Part shown: positions 1-7,894 of the stretch, piece by piece
Layout: every line of letters starts with the position of its first letter
Numbering within the stretch: position 1 is the first letter of the stretch
Assembly (NCBI GenBank): GCA_026389335.1
Contig: JAPLIB010000084.1
Location: forward strand, 23,530 to 87,529
Length of the DNA: 64,000 nucleotides
Direction of reading: 5' to 3'
Source of the DNA: Cyanobacteriota bacterium
Lineage (GTDB): Bacteria; Cyanobacteriota; Cyanobacteriia; PCC-6307; Cyanobiaceae
Notes under the pieces: generated by a model
What the model saw: the letters and a program-made list of their open reading frames with translations, nothing else
The model's database searches: none
What the model was told of the DNA's origin: nothing
Program-made: the position numbers and the translations under genes

Positions 1-22
1 ACCGGCGAACTGTAAGGGGAGG

Positions 23-46
23 GGGCAGCGGCGGCCAGCGCTGCCC
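23..46 (-). terminator. Hairpin downstream of comB
   Basis: An 8-bp perfect inverted repeat (GGGCAGCG at 23-30, CGCTGCCC at 39-46) with an 8-nt loop lies 14 bases past the comB stop codon. No T-tract follows on the minus strand, so it may stabilise a 3' end rather than terminate transcription by itself. Confidence 0.35.
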
Positions 47-59
47 TCACCGGCTCGGA

Positions 60-815
60 TCAGCTGGCCCGCAGCACCCCGGGCTCCGCCTGGATCGGCA
101 CGATCTCCAGGCTGTCGACGGCGGCGCAACAGGCGAAATCGGCGTCGTGATCGCCCAGGCCCAGCAGTCGCTGGCCATGGCTGGCGGCCCGCAGGCAGGT
201 TTCGGTGTCCAGCCGCCAGCGCTGCCAGAGGGCCAGGGCCGCCAGCATTTCGTCATTGCCGCAGCTCACCCCCACATGGGGGGCCACGGCCAGCTCCATC
301 GCCGCCGAGGCCACCGCCCCGGCCGCCAGGCTGTCCTCCAGGGAGTAGTCGCCCTCCCAGCCACTGCCGACGATCCAGACCCGCTCACAGCCGCGTTCCA
401 GCAGCCGCCTGGCCACGGCCGTGCGATTCGGCAGGGCTGCCGTGACCAGCAGCGGCACCGCCCGCACCGCCGCCAGGGAGCGGGTGCCATTGGTGGTGCT
501 CATGAAGATGCGCTTGCCAGCCACCAGCTCGGGAGTCACCGCCAGCGGCGAGTTGCCCAGGTCGTAGCCGGCCACTCGCTGGCCGCCGCGCTCACCGGCC
601 CGCAGGCGCTGCTGGGCCGGCCAGGCGGCGGCGGCGGCCTCCAGGGAGTCCAGATCGGCAAAGGCCTCGATCGCCTCGGCACCGTTCTGCAACGACCAGG
701 CGATCGTGGTGGTGGCTCGCAACACATCGATCACCACCGCGGCATCAGGGCCACCCTCCGCCGGACCCAGCACCGCAGGCACGGCCTCAGACGTGTGGAA
801 GTAGGAAATCAGCAC
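60..815 (-). CDS. comB: 2-phosphosulfolactate phosphatase (ComB family)
   Basis: A 251-residue protein of the ComB family, Mg-dependent phosphatases that remove phosphate from 2-phosphosulfolactate in coenzyme M biosynthesis. Cyanobacteria make no coenzyme M, so the real substrate here is uncertain. The family pattern is visible: YFHTSEAV at the N-terminus, [16 protein letters not shown] near residue 30, STTNGTRSL near 112 and [11 protein letters not shown] near 197. The chosen start is a GTG at 815 that puts the conserved YFHTSEA segment at the N-terminus; the frame stays open upstream only because the DNA is GC-rich. It is divergent from ubiD with 43 bases between the starts, so the two probably share a promoter region. 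Family assignment is secure, physiological role is not. Confidence 0.88.
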   Translation of the reverse strand: MLISYFHTSEAVPAVLGPAEGGPDAAVVIDVLRATTTIAWSLQNGAEAIEAFADLDSLEAAAAAWPAQQRLRAGERGGQRVAGYDLGNSPLAVTPELVAGKRIFMSTTNGTRSLAAVRAVPLLVTAALPNRTAVARRLLERGCERVWIVGSGWEGDYSLEDSLAAGAVASAAMELAVAPHVGVSCGNDEMLAALALWQRWRLDTETCLRAASHGQRLLGLGDHDADFACCAAVDSLEIVPIQAEPGVLRAS

Positions 816-858
816 AGGCCGCGGCGCGATGAGAGGTGCGTCACAGTAAGCAGCCCAG

Positions 859-2478
859 GTGGATGAAGGCGCGGTGGCGACCAGCAGCACAGGTGCGGGC
901 GGCCCGATCGCCCCGACCGCCGGCAAGCCCGGCCGCCAGCGCGACCTACGCGATTTTTTGCGGCTGCTGGAGCAACGCGGCCAGCTGCGCCGCATCACCG
1001 CTCCGGTGGACCCGGACCTGGAGCTGGCGGCAATCGCCGACCGGGTGCTGGGGCTGGGCGGACCGGCCCTGCTGTTCGAGAACGTGATCGGCTCCTCGAT
1101 GCCGGTGGCCGTGAACCTGCTGGGCACGGTGGAACGGGTGGTGTGGAGCATGGGCATGGAGCGCCCCGAGGAGCTCGAGGCCCTGGGCGAACGGCTGGCC
1201 CTGCTGCAGCAGCCCCGCCCCCCCAAGGGCCTGGGTGAACTGAAGACCTTCGCCGGGGTGCTCTGGGATCTGGTCAAAGCCCGGCCCGACCGGGACCTCA
1301 CCCCCCCCTGTCACCAGGTGGTGCTCAAAGGAGAGCAGGTGAATCTCGATGCCCTGCCCCTGTTGCGCCCCTGGCCGGCTGATGCGGGCGGCGTGATCAC
1401 CCTGGGGCTGGTGATCACCAAGGATCCGGAAACCGGCGTGCCGAATGTGGGCGTGTACCGCCTGCAGAAGCAATCCGCCACCACCATGACCGTGCACTGG
1501 CTGAGTGTGCGCGGCGGCGCCCGCCATCTGCGCAAGGCGGCAGCCATGGGTAAAAAGCTGGAAATCGCCATTGCCATCGGCGTCCATCCGCTGTTGATCA
1601 TGGCGGCGGCCACGCCGATCCCGGTGCAGCTGAGCGAGTGGCTGTTTGCCGGCATTTATGCCGGTGAAGGGGTGCGTCTGGTGAAGTGCAAAACCCTGAA
1701 CCTGGAGGTGCCCTCCCACAGCGAAATGGTGCTGGAGGGCACGATCACCCCGGGCGAGCAGCTGGCGGATGGCCCCTTCGGCGATCACATGGGCTTTTAC
1801 GGCAATGCCGAGGATTCGCCCCTGGTGCGCTTCCACTGCATCACCCACCGGCGCGATCCGGTGTTTCTCACCACCTTCAGCGGCCGGCCCCCGAAGGAAG
1901 AGGCGATGCTGGCGATCGCCCTCAATCGCATCTACACGCCGATCCTGCGCCAGCAGATCCCGGAGATCGTCGATTTCTTCCTGCCGATGGAGGCCCTCAG
2001 CTACAAGCTGGCGGTGATCGCCATCGACAAGGCCTATCCGGGCCAGGCCAAACGGGCGGCGATGGCCTTCTGGAGTGCCCTGCCCCAGTTCACTTACACC
2101 AAGTTCGTGGTGGTGGTGGACCAGGCGATCAACATCCGCGATCCGCGTCAGGTGATCTGGGCGATCAGTGCCCAGGTGGATCCCCAGCGCGATCTGTTCG
2201 TGCTCGAGGACACCCCCTTTGACTCGCTCGATTTCGCCAGCGAGCGCCTGGGGCTGGGAGGACGGCTCGCCATCGATGCCACCACCAAGATCGGTCCGGA
2301 AAAAAGGCATGACTGGGGTGAGGCCCTGAGCCGCCCCGCCGCCCTCGAGGCCCAGGTGGACGGGCGCTGGGCTGAACTGGGCCTGGCCGATCTCGGCCAG
2401 GAGGAGCCGGATCCGGCCCTGTTCGGCTACACGCTGGAGGCCCTGCTGGCCCGACTGGCGGCGACGGCCAGGGGCTGA
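859..2478 (+). CDS. ubiD: UbiD-family decarboxylase, probably plastoquinone synthesis
   Basis: A 539-residue UbiD-type decarboxylase. Members use prenylated FMN made by UbiX to remove the carboxyl group of 4-hydroxybenzoate-derived quinone precursors. In Synechocystis the homologue acts in plastoquinone synthesis on 4-hydroxy-3-solanesylbenzoate, so the same job is likely here. Family signatures seen are NVGVYRLQ near residue 195 and [13 protein letters not shown] near 305; length is normal. The start is a GTG at 859; the first ~28 residues are low-complexity and the true start could be slightly further in. No ubiX is visible in the window. The Rrf2-like gene begins 15 bases downstream and may be co-transcribed. 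Confidence 0.93.
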   Translation: MDEGAVATSSTGAGGPIAPTAGKPGRQRDLRDFLRLLEQRGQLRRITAPVDPDLELAAIADRVLGLGGPALLFENVIGSSMPVAVNLLGTVERVVWSMGMERPEELEALGERLALLQQPRPPKGLGELKTFAGVLWDLVKARPDRDLTPPCHQVVLKGEQVNLDALPLLRPWPADAGGVITLGLVITKDPETGVPNVGVYRLQKQSATTMTVHWLSVRGGARHLRKAAAMGKKLEIAIAIGVHPLLIMAAATPIPVQLSEWLFAGIYAGEGVRLVKCKTLNLEVPSHSEMVLEGTITPGEQLADGPFGDHMGFYGNAEDSPLVRFHCITHRRDPVFLTTFSGRPPKEEAMLAIALNRIYTPILRQQIPEIVDFFLPMEALSYKLAVIAIDKAYPGQAKRAAMAFWSALPQFTYTKFVVVVDQAINIRDPRQVIWAISAQVDPQRDLFVLEDTPFDSLDFASERLGLGGRLAIDATTKIGPEKRHDWGEALSRPAALEAQVDGRWAELGLADLGQEEPDPALFGYTLEALLARLAATARG

Positions 2479-2492
2479 GCGGGGCTGTACCC

Positions 2493-3059
2493 ATGCTCGG
2501 CCGCAGCGCCCTCCATGCCATCCGGGCCCTGCTGGAGCTGGCCGAGGCGCCGCAGCGCTGGCGATCGGTGCCGGATCTGGCAGCGGCCCAGCAGCTGCCT
2601 GAGGCCCTATTGGAGCAACTAATGCTGCGGCTACGTCGTGCCGGGTTACTGGAGGCCCGGCGTGGCCGTCAGGGCGGCTACCGCCTGGCCCGGCCCGCGG
2701 CGGCGATCCCGTTGGCGGCGATCCTGGCGGCCGTGGCTGCCAGCCGCCCCGGGTCGGGCGAGGTGGCCGCCCCGGCCGCGACGGCTGGCAGCACGAACCG
2801 GCAGCACAGCAAGGCTGAGGTGGGATTGGCCGGGCTGGGATTGGCAGCGCTCGGATGCGCCGAGGCGGGGCTTGCCGATGGGGCGACGGCCAGGGGCGCC
2901 AATCACGAGGCGGCCTCCCAGGTGACGGCAGTCCTGGAGCGCCGGTTGCAGCAGGCCCTGGAGCGGGAACTGGCCCGCTTCACCCTCGAAGAACTGCACC
3001 ACGATCTGCGCAGTGCCCGCGCGGCCCTCAGCGCAGACGGCGGCCTGTTGCTGGGCTGA
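2493..3059 (+). CDS. Rrf2-like transcriptional regulator with low-complexity insert
   Basis: A 188-residue protein whose first ~85 residues fit the Rrf2 winged helix: MLGRSALHAIRALLELA, then LLEQLMLRLRRAGLLEARRG and GGYRLARPA, the wing. Rrf2 proteins such as IscR and NsrR normally carry three cysteines holding an Fe-S cluster. Here the middle region (residues ~88-145) is an Ala/Gly-rich stretch with a single cysteine, so cluster binding looks unlikely. The C-terminus (LERELARFTLEELHHDL) is helical and resembles the end of Rrf2 proteins. It follows ubiD by 14 bases, so it may be in that operon. Targets are unknown. Confidence is good for the fold, low for any sensing role. Confidence 0.75.
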   Translation: MLGRSALHAIRALLELAEAPQRWRSVPDLAAAQQLPEALLEQLMLRLRRAGLLEARRGRQGGYRLARPAAAIPLAAILAAVAASRPGSGEVAAPAATAGSTNRQHSKAEVGLAGLGLAALGCAEAGLADGATARGANHEAASQVTAVLERRLQQALERELARFTLEELHHDLRSARAALSADGGLLLG

Positions 3060-3154
3060 AAGCGGTCCCCGGCGGCAAGCTCGGCCCGTCACCTCGATCC
3101 GTTGCACCACTGGTGGCCCTTCGGAGCCACGCCGGCGGTCCAGTCCAGTCCTTC

Positions 3155-3160
3155 TAGGCT
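3155..3160 (+). promoter_or_regulatory. Possible -10 element of the DUF2605 gene
   Basis: TAGGCT fits the cyanobacterial -10 pattern TANNNT and ends 6 bases before the ATG at 3167. If it is used, the transcript would begin at or next to the start codon, giving a leaderless mRNA. No convincing -35 hexamer is present. Confidence 0.22.
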
Positions 3161-3166
3161 GATCAG

Positions 3167-3508
3167 ATGCCACCAGAGGATGCCCTTCCCGATCCCGCTG
3201 CCCTGCTGGAGCAGGTGCTCAATCCGCTGTTGGATGATTTCGCCGCCTCCTTCGAGCGGGGGCTGCTGCTGCTGCAGCACTGTCCGGAGCGGGTTTTGTC
3301 GCTTGCGGCCCAGCTGAGCCTTGAGGGCAGGCTGCTGGAGGCCCGCGCCGAACTGCGGGCGGCTCGGGCCCTGCGGGCGGCCACGCCGGCACCGATGGCT
3401 CTGGACATGGCCACGATCACTCCGTGGCATGCGCTGCTGGTGGAGGTGTGGTCGCTGTCGGCCAGTCTGCGGGCCGCTGGCATCAGCGTGACCGGACCGG
3501 CTCCATAG
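3167..3508 (+). CDS. Conserved cyanobacterial protein, DUF2605
   Basis: A 113-residue protein matching DUF2605, a small family restricted to cyanobacteria with no known function. It is predicted soluble and almost wholly alpha-helical: LLEQVLNPLLDDFAASFERG near residue 15, then an Ala/Leu/Arg-rich helix (EARAELRAARALRAA), ending with WHALLVEVWSLSASLRAAG. There is no signal peptide or membrane segment. It sits 27 bases upstream of aroA on the same strand, so the two are probably co-transcribed; no functional link to shikimate metabolism is known. Confidence 0.8.
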   Translation: MPPEDALPDPAALLEQVLNPLLDDFAASFERGLLLLQHCPERVLSLAAQLSLEGRLLEARAELRAARALRAATPAPMALDMATITPWHALLVEVWSLSASLRAAGISVTGPAP

Positions 3509-3535
3509 GATCGGCTTCTCCCTGCCGCTGCCGGT

Positions 3536-4906
3536 GTGCCCAGCCCCGAGATTGCGCTTCCAGGTCCGCTGCCCCATCCAGGCAGTGGTGCCGCCCTGCT
3601 CACGCCGGAGCTGCGGCTGGCCGCCGGCGGCAGCCTGCGGGGCCACGTCAGGGTGCCGGGGGATAAGTCGATCTCGCACCGGGCACTCTTGTTTGGTGCC
3701 ATCGCTGAAGGCGACACCCGCATAGAAGGATTGCTGCCAGCGGAGGATCCGCTCAGCACCGCCGCCTGCCTGCGGGCCATGGGGGTTGAGGTGTCGGCGA
3801 TCGAGCGGGATCGGCCCGTGCTGGTGCGGGGGGTGGGTCTCGATGGTTTCCAGGAGCCGGCCGACATTCTCGATTGCGGCAACTCCGGCACCACGATGCG
3901 GCTGATGCTGGGACTGCTGGCTGGGCGCAGCGGCCGTCACTTCGTGCTCACGGGTGATGCCTCGCTCCGGCGTCGACCGATGCGTCGGGTCGCCGGCCCC
4001 TTGGCTGAGATGGGCGCCACGATCGCCGGTCGCCGCAGCGGCGAGCTGGCACCGCTGGCGATCCAGGGCCGCTCCCTGCACGGCGCCACGATCCGCACAC
4101 CGGTGGCCTCCGCCCAGGTGAAGAGCGCCCTGCTGCTGGCCGCCCTCTCCGCCACGGGGCCCACCACCGTGATTGAACCAGCCCTCTCCCGCGATCACAG
4201 CGAGCGCATGTTGCGGGCCTTCGGCGCCGATCTGCAGGTGCATGGCCCCGGCGGCACGGAGGTCACGGTGAGGCCCGGCCCCAGCCTGCGCGGCCAGGCG
4301 GTGACCGTGCCGGGGGACATCAGTTCGGCGGCCTTCTGGCTGGTGGCCGCCGCCATCACCCCCGGCGCCGATCTCACCGTGCAGAACGTCGGGCTCAATC
4401 CCAGCCGCACCGGCATCCTCGAGGTGCTGGAAGCCATGGGAGCCCGCCTGGAAATCCTCGATCGCCGCGATGTGGCCGGGGAGCCGGTGGGCGATCTGCG
4501 GGTCTGCCATGGCCCCCTAAAAGCCTTCACGATCGGCGGCGATCTGATTCCGCGGCTCGTGGATGAAATCCCGGTGCTGGCGGTGGCGGCCTGCTGCGCC
4601 GCAGGAGTGAGCCGCATCAGCGGCGCCGAGGAGCTGCGGGTGAAGGAGACAGATCGCCTGGCGGTGATGGCGCGCCAGCTCGGGGCGATGGGGGCCCAGC
4701 TGGAGGAACACCCGGATGGCCTCAAGATCGCCGGTGGGGTGCAGCTGCATGGCGCCACCGTGAACAGCGAAACCGATCACCGGGTGGCGATGAGTCTGGC
4801 GGTGGCCTCCCTGGTGGCCCGCGGCGACACCTGGCTGCTGGATCCGGAGGCCGCGGCCGTGTCCTATCCGGGCTTCTGGGATGACCTTGAACGCCTGCGG
4901 GCCTGA
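3536..4906 (+). CDS. aroA: 3-phosphoshikimate 1-carboxyvinyltransferase (EPSP synthase)
   Basis: A 456-residue EPSP synthase, which joins phosphoenolpyruvate to shikimate-3-phosphate in the sixth step of aromatic amino acid synthesis. Conserved segments: [15 protein letters not shown] near residue 41, [18 protein letters not shown] near 117, [17 protein letters not shown] near 143, and [18 protein letters not shown] near the C-terminus. The segment around residue 120 reads NSGTTMR, as in Bacillus-type enzymes, so it keeps the active-site glycine. The start is a GTG at 3536 and the first ~25 residues are a variable leader. The 3' end overlaps the next gene by 26 bases. Confidence 0.97.
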   Translation: MPSPEIALPGPLPHPGSGAALLTPELRLAAGGSLRGHVRVPGDKSISHRALLFGAIAEGDTRIEGLLPAEDPLSTAACLRAMGVEVSAIERDRPVLVRGVGLDGFQEPADILDCGNSGTTMRLMLGLLAGRSGRHFVLTGDASLRRRPMRRVAGPLAEMGATIAGRRSGELAPLAIQGRSLHGATIRTPVASAQVKSALLLAALSATGPTTVIEPALSRDHSERMLRAFGADLQVHGPGGTEVTVRPGPSLRGQAVTVPGDISSAAFWLVAAAITPGADLTVQNVGLNPSRTGILEVLEAMGARLEILDRRDVAGEPVGDLRVCHGPLKAFTIGGDLIPRLVDEIPVLAVAACCAAGVSRISGAEELRVKETDRLAVMARQLGAMGAQLEEHPDGLKIAGGVQLHGATVNSETDHRVAMSLAVASLVARGDTWLLDPEAAAVSYPGFWDDLERLRA

Positions 4907-5960
4907 GCTGGGGCTGCGGCGAACCGGCGACGGCAGTTTCAGCCTCTACAGCCCGGAGTTCGGCGAGGGCTTCCACTGCGCTGATGGCGCCCTGGCCGAG
5001 GCCCGCCGGGTGTTCGTGGCGCCGGCCCAGCTGGAGCGTTTCAGCCCTGGCAGCCGCCTGCGGGTGCTGGAGGTGGCGGTGGGCACCGGCACCAACACGG
5101 CGTCCCTGCTGCAGGCCTCTCGAGAGCGGCAGCTGGAACTGGACTGGTGGGGGCTGGAGCTCGATCCGTTGCCACTGCAACTGGCCCTCGCCGATGCCGG
5201 CTTTCGCCATCAATGGCCGGAGCCGGTGTTGGTGCAGTTGCAAGGGCTCACCAGCAGCGAACGGCTGCTCTGGGGTGAGGCCCGCAGCCGTCTGCCGGAA
5301 TTGCAGAGCCGCCTCGGCGGCGATTGCGACCTGGTGTTGCTCGATGCCTTCTCGCCGCGCCACTGCCCCCAGCTCTGGTCTGTGGAGTTTCTGGCGGATC
5401 TGGCCGCTTTGCTGGCCCCCGAGGGCCGGCTGCTCACCTACTGCTCGGCGGCGGCGGTGCGCCGGACCCTGGGGCTGTCCCACCTGCAGCTGGCGGCCAT
5501 TTGTAGCCCGGTAAGCAATAGTCCGGCAAGCAGTGGCCCGGCAACCAGTGGCACGGCAGCCAGTGGCACGGCCACAAGTAGCCCAGCAGCCAGTGGCCCG
5601 GCAACCAGCACCGGCGCAACAACGGACGGGCTCTCCGCCATTGAGCCGATGGCCTGGAGTGCTGGCACCGTTGCCAGCCCCACGGCGCTGCCGATGGCCG
5701 GAGTGCTGCGGCCGTTGAGCCCGATGGAGCTGGAGCATCTGGCCTGCCGGGCCGGCGAGCCCTACCGGGATCCCTCGCGCCAAGGCACCGCGGCCGAGAT
5801 CCTGGCGCGGCGTCAACAGGAGCAACGGCTGAGCACCGCCGAAGCCAGTCGTCAGTGGCAACGCCGCTGGGGCCTGGCCCGCCGCCATCACCAGCACCAG
5901 ACAAGCGCCGAACTGGGCCCTGACCCAGCGCCACCGGATCGCGCCGAGCGGGCCCGGTAG
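4881..5960 (+). CDS. MnmC-like SAM-dependent methyltransferase with tandem-repeat insert
   Basis: A 359-residue protein related to the methyltransferase domain of MnmC, which finishes the methylaminomethyl modification of the tRNA wobble uridine. Seen: [17 protein letters not shown] near residue 30, the SAM-binding loop [16 protein letters not shown] near 61, [17 protein letters not shown] near 151, and [13 protein letters not shown] near 187. The FAD-dependent domain of full-length MnmC is absent, as in stand-alone cyanobacterial members. Residues ~211-242 are a run of five-residue repeats of the type S-G-P-A/T-A, encoded by 15-bp DNA repeats, dropped between the catalytic core and the conserved C-terminal part ([17 protein letters not shown]). 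The ATG lies 26 bases inside aroA, suggesting coupling. tRNA modification is inferred from the family. Confidence 0.78.
   Translation: MTLNACGPELGLRRTGDGSFSLYSPEFGEGFHCADGALAEARRVFVAPAQLERFSPGSRLRVLEVAVGTGTNTASLLQASRERQLELDWWGLELDPLPLQLALADAGFRHQWPEPVLVQLQGLTSSERLLWGEARSRLPELQSRLGGDCDLVLLDAFSPRHCPQLWSVEFLADLAALLAPEGRLLTYCSAAAVRRTLGLSHLQLAAICSPVSNSPASSGPATSGTAASGTATSSPAASGPATSTGATTDGLSAIEPMAWSAGTVASPTALPMAGVLRPLSPMELEHLACRAGEPYRDPSRQGTAAEILARRQQEQRLSTAEASRQWQRRWGLARRHHQHQTSAELGPDPAPPDRAERAR
5514..5603 (+). repeat. 15-bp in-frame tandem repeat, six units
   Basis: Six consecutive 15-bp units of the type agcagtggcccggca, each coding for a pentapeptide such as SSGPA or TSGTA, with degenerate units on both sides (5499-5513 and 5604-5618). 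The period keeps the frame, so the methyltransferase gene stays open. Confidence 0.9.
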
Positions 5961-5988
5961 ATTCCGCCGCAGCCATCCCCGCCCGCCG

Positions 5989-7335
5989 ATGCTCGCCGTT
6001 GCCGTTCTGGCTGCCGGAAAGGGAACCCGGATGAAAAGCGACCTGCCCAAGGTGCTGCAGCCCCTGGCGGGCTCCACCCTGGTGGAGCGGGTGCTGGCCA
6101 GCTGCGAGCATCTCCATCCCGAGCGCCGGCTGCTGATCGTCGGCCACCAGGCCGAGCGGGTGGCCAGCACCCTGGCGGCTCACAACGGGCTGGAGTTTGT
6201 GCTGCAACAACCCCAGCACGGCACCGGCCATGCCGTGCAACAACTGCTGGAGCCCCTCCAGGGCTTCGAAGGCGAGTTGCTGGTGCTCAATGGCGATGTG
6301 CCGCTGCTGCGCCCCGAAACCCTCGAGCAGCTGCTGGCCCAGCATCGGCGCAATGGCGCTGCCGTCACCCTGCTAAGTGCCCGCCTGGCCGATCCCAGCG
6401 GCTACGGGCGGGTGGTCGCCGCGGCGAATGGTGCGGTGAGCGCCATCATTGAGCATCGCGACTGCTCCGACGAGCAGCGCCGTAACACCCTCACCAATGC
6501 CGGCATCTACTGCTTCGACTGGCTGAAGCTGGCGGCGGTGTTGCCGAACCTGGCCAGCGACAACGACCAGGGGGAGCTCTATCTCACCGACACCGTCGCC
6601 ATGCTCAGCCCGGCCATACACCTGGAGGTGGCCGATGCCGATGAGATCAACGGCATCAATGACCGGCTGCAGCTGGCCCAGTGCGAAGCGGTGCTGCAGG
6701 AGCGGCTCCGGCGGCACTGGATGGCGGAAGGCGTCAGCTTCACCGACCCACTCAGCTGCACCCTCAGCGAGGGCACCCGCTTCGGCCGCGATGTGGTGGT
6801 GGAACCCCAGTGCCATTTCCGCGGCGACACCCAGATCGGTGCGGGCTGCCGCATCGGTCCCGGCAGCCTGATCGAAAACAGCCGCCTGGATAGCGGCGTG
6901 GAGGTGCTGTTCTCGGTGCTGCGCGATGTGGAGGTGGAGCAGGGCTGCGTGATCGGCCCCTACGCCCAGCTGCGCGCCGGTGCCCACCTCGGCGCCGACA
7001 GCCGCATCGGCAACTTCGTCGAAGTCAAGAACAGCCGGCTGGGCGAGGGCGTCAAAGCCAATCACCTCAGCTATCTGGGGGATGCCGATCTCGGCGCTGG
7101 CGTCAATGTGGGCGCCGGCACCATCACCGCCAACTACGACGGCGTGCGCAAACACCGCACCGCCATCGGTGCCGGCAGCAAGACCGGCGCCAACTCCACC
7201 CTGGTGGCACCGATTCGCCTGGGCGAGAACGTGACAGTGGCGGCGGGCTCCACCCTCACCATGGACGTGCCCTCCAGAGCCCTGGCCTTCGGGCGGGCGC
7301 GCCAGGTGGTGAAGAAAGACTGGGCTGAGGCCTGA
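5989..7335 (+). CDS. glmU: Bifunctional GlcN-1-P acetyltransferase / GlcNAc-1-P uridyltransferase
   Basis: A 448-residue GlmU, which acetylates glucosamine-1-phosphate and then uridylates it to UDP-GlcNAc, the precursor of peptidoglycan and LPS. The N-terminal pyrophosphorylase half shows [17 protein letters not shown] at residues 6-22 and [13 protein letters not shown] near 100. The C-terminal left-handed beta-helix (about 235-440) is built of hexapeptide repeats and contains NHLSYLGDA and [11 protein letters not shown], the acetyl-CoA site region. Length is normal. It starts 28 bases after the methyltransferase gene and ends convergently with the murF strand. Confidence 0.97.
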   Translation: MLAVAVLAAGKGTRMKSDLPKVLQPLAGSTLVERVLASCEHLHPERRLLIVGHQAERVASTLAAHNGLEFVLQQPQHGTGHAVQQLLEPLQGFEGELLVLNGDVPLLRPETLEQLLAQHRRNGAAVTLLSARLADPSGYGRVVAAANGAVSAIIEHRDCSDEQRRNTLTNAGIYCFDWLKLAAVLPNLASDNDQGELYLTDTVAMLSPAIHLEVADADEINGINDRLQLAQCEAVLQERLRRHWMAEGVSFTDPLSCTLSEGTRFGRDVVVEPQCHFRGDTQIGAGCRIGPGSLIENSRLDSGVEVLFSVLRDVEVEQGCVIGPYAQLRAGAHLGADSRIGNFVEVKNSRLGEGVKANHLSYLGDADLGAGVNVGAGTITANYDGVRKHRTAIGAGSKTGANSTLVAPIRLGENVTVAAGSTLTMDVPSRALAFGRARQVVKKDWAEA

Positions 7336-7660
7336 ACCGGGAGCCGTCGCTGCTCCCTGAGTCCAGATCGGCCAGGGGCAGCTCAACGGCGCCGGGCCCT
7401 GGTGGCAGACGGAACGCGGACGACTCAGGTCCAAGCCCAAGCCAGGCCTGCCCAGAGCAGGAGATCAGCGATGGATCGGGAGGCCGCTGTGGCTCGAGGG
7501 AGCGGACGAATCAGCCCCCCCCGGGCCGCTCAGGCCCACAGGCTGACGACCCAGGTGAACTCAGCGTGGTGGGCAGCCGTGCAGGTTGAGGGCGGGGGTT
7601 GGCGGCGGACATTGACGCCGGGAGCGTTGTGGCAGCGGCAACGCTGCTGGTGATTCGGGT
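7336..7660. other. Intergenic region after glmU
   Basis: About 325 bases with no gene I can support. A 6-bp GC hairpin (GGGAGC at 7339-7344, GCTCCC at 7352-7357) begins four bases after the glmU stop and may mark its 3' end, though no T-tract follows. The rest is GC-rich and shows no convincing coding frame. Confidence 0.5.
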
Positions 7661-7894
7661 TCAGGGGCAGGCAGCGTGCCGCCCCTGCCAGAGCCCGGGA
7701 ACCTGGCCGGCGGCGAAATAGCGGTGCGGCTCCAGGGCCTGGTTGAACTGGCGCTGCTCTGCGGATCCATTCCAGGCCAGAGTCAGGGCTGGGGCAGACA
7801 CGTCGCAGGGTGGCATCACCGCGGCGAGAGCCAGGGGTCCCAGCAGCCGGACTGGACTACGCAAACCGGAACTACGCAAACCTGGACCTCTCAA
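7661..7894 (-). CDS. Possible small secreted protein downstream of murF
   Basis: A 77-residue open frame starting with a TTG that overlaps the murF stop codon (TTGA). It could encode a short exported peptide: basic residues (RSPVR), a hydrophobic stretch LLGPLALAAVM, then a cysteine, followed by a polar part ending YFAAGQVPGLWQGRHAACP. Third codon positions are GC-rich as in real genes here. I recognise no family, the start is weak, and 15-bp repeats cover its first codons. It may be a real small gene translated after murF or a chance frame. Confidence 0.33.
   Translation of the reverse strand: MRGPGLRSSGLRSPVRLLGPLALAAVMPPCDVSAPALTLAWNGSAEQRQFNQALEPHRYFAAGQVPGLWQGRHAACP
7856..7885. repeat. 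Two-unit 15-bp direct repeat
   Basis: actacgcaaaccgga at 7856-7870 is followed directly by actacgcaaacctgg at 7871-7885, 13 of 15 bases identical. It lies just past the murF stop, in the 5' part of the putative small gene. Confidence 0.8.

Noticed and set aside
946..2310. 454-codon minus-strand frame opposite ubiD
   Set aside because: Antisense shadow of ubiD with His/Gln-rich content and no family resemblance.
7400..7445. tRNA-Leu-like segment with a ggac/gtcc stem around GACTCAG
   Set aside because: The acceptor, D and T arms and the TTCGA-type T loop are missing; only one arm can be drawn, so it is likely chance.
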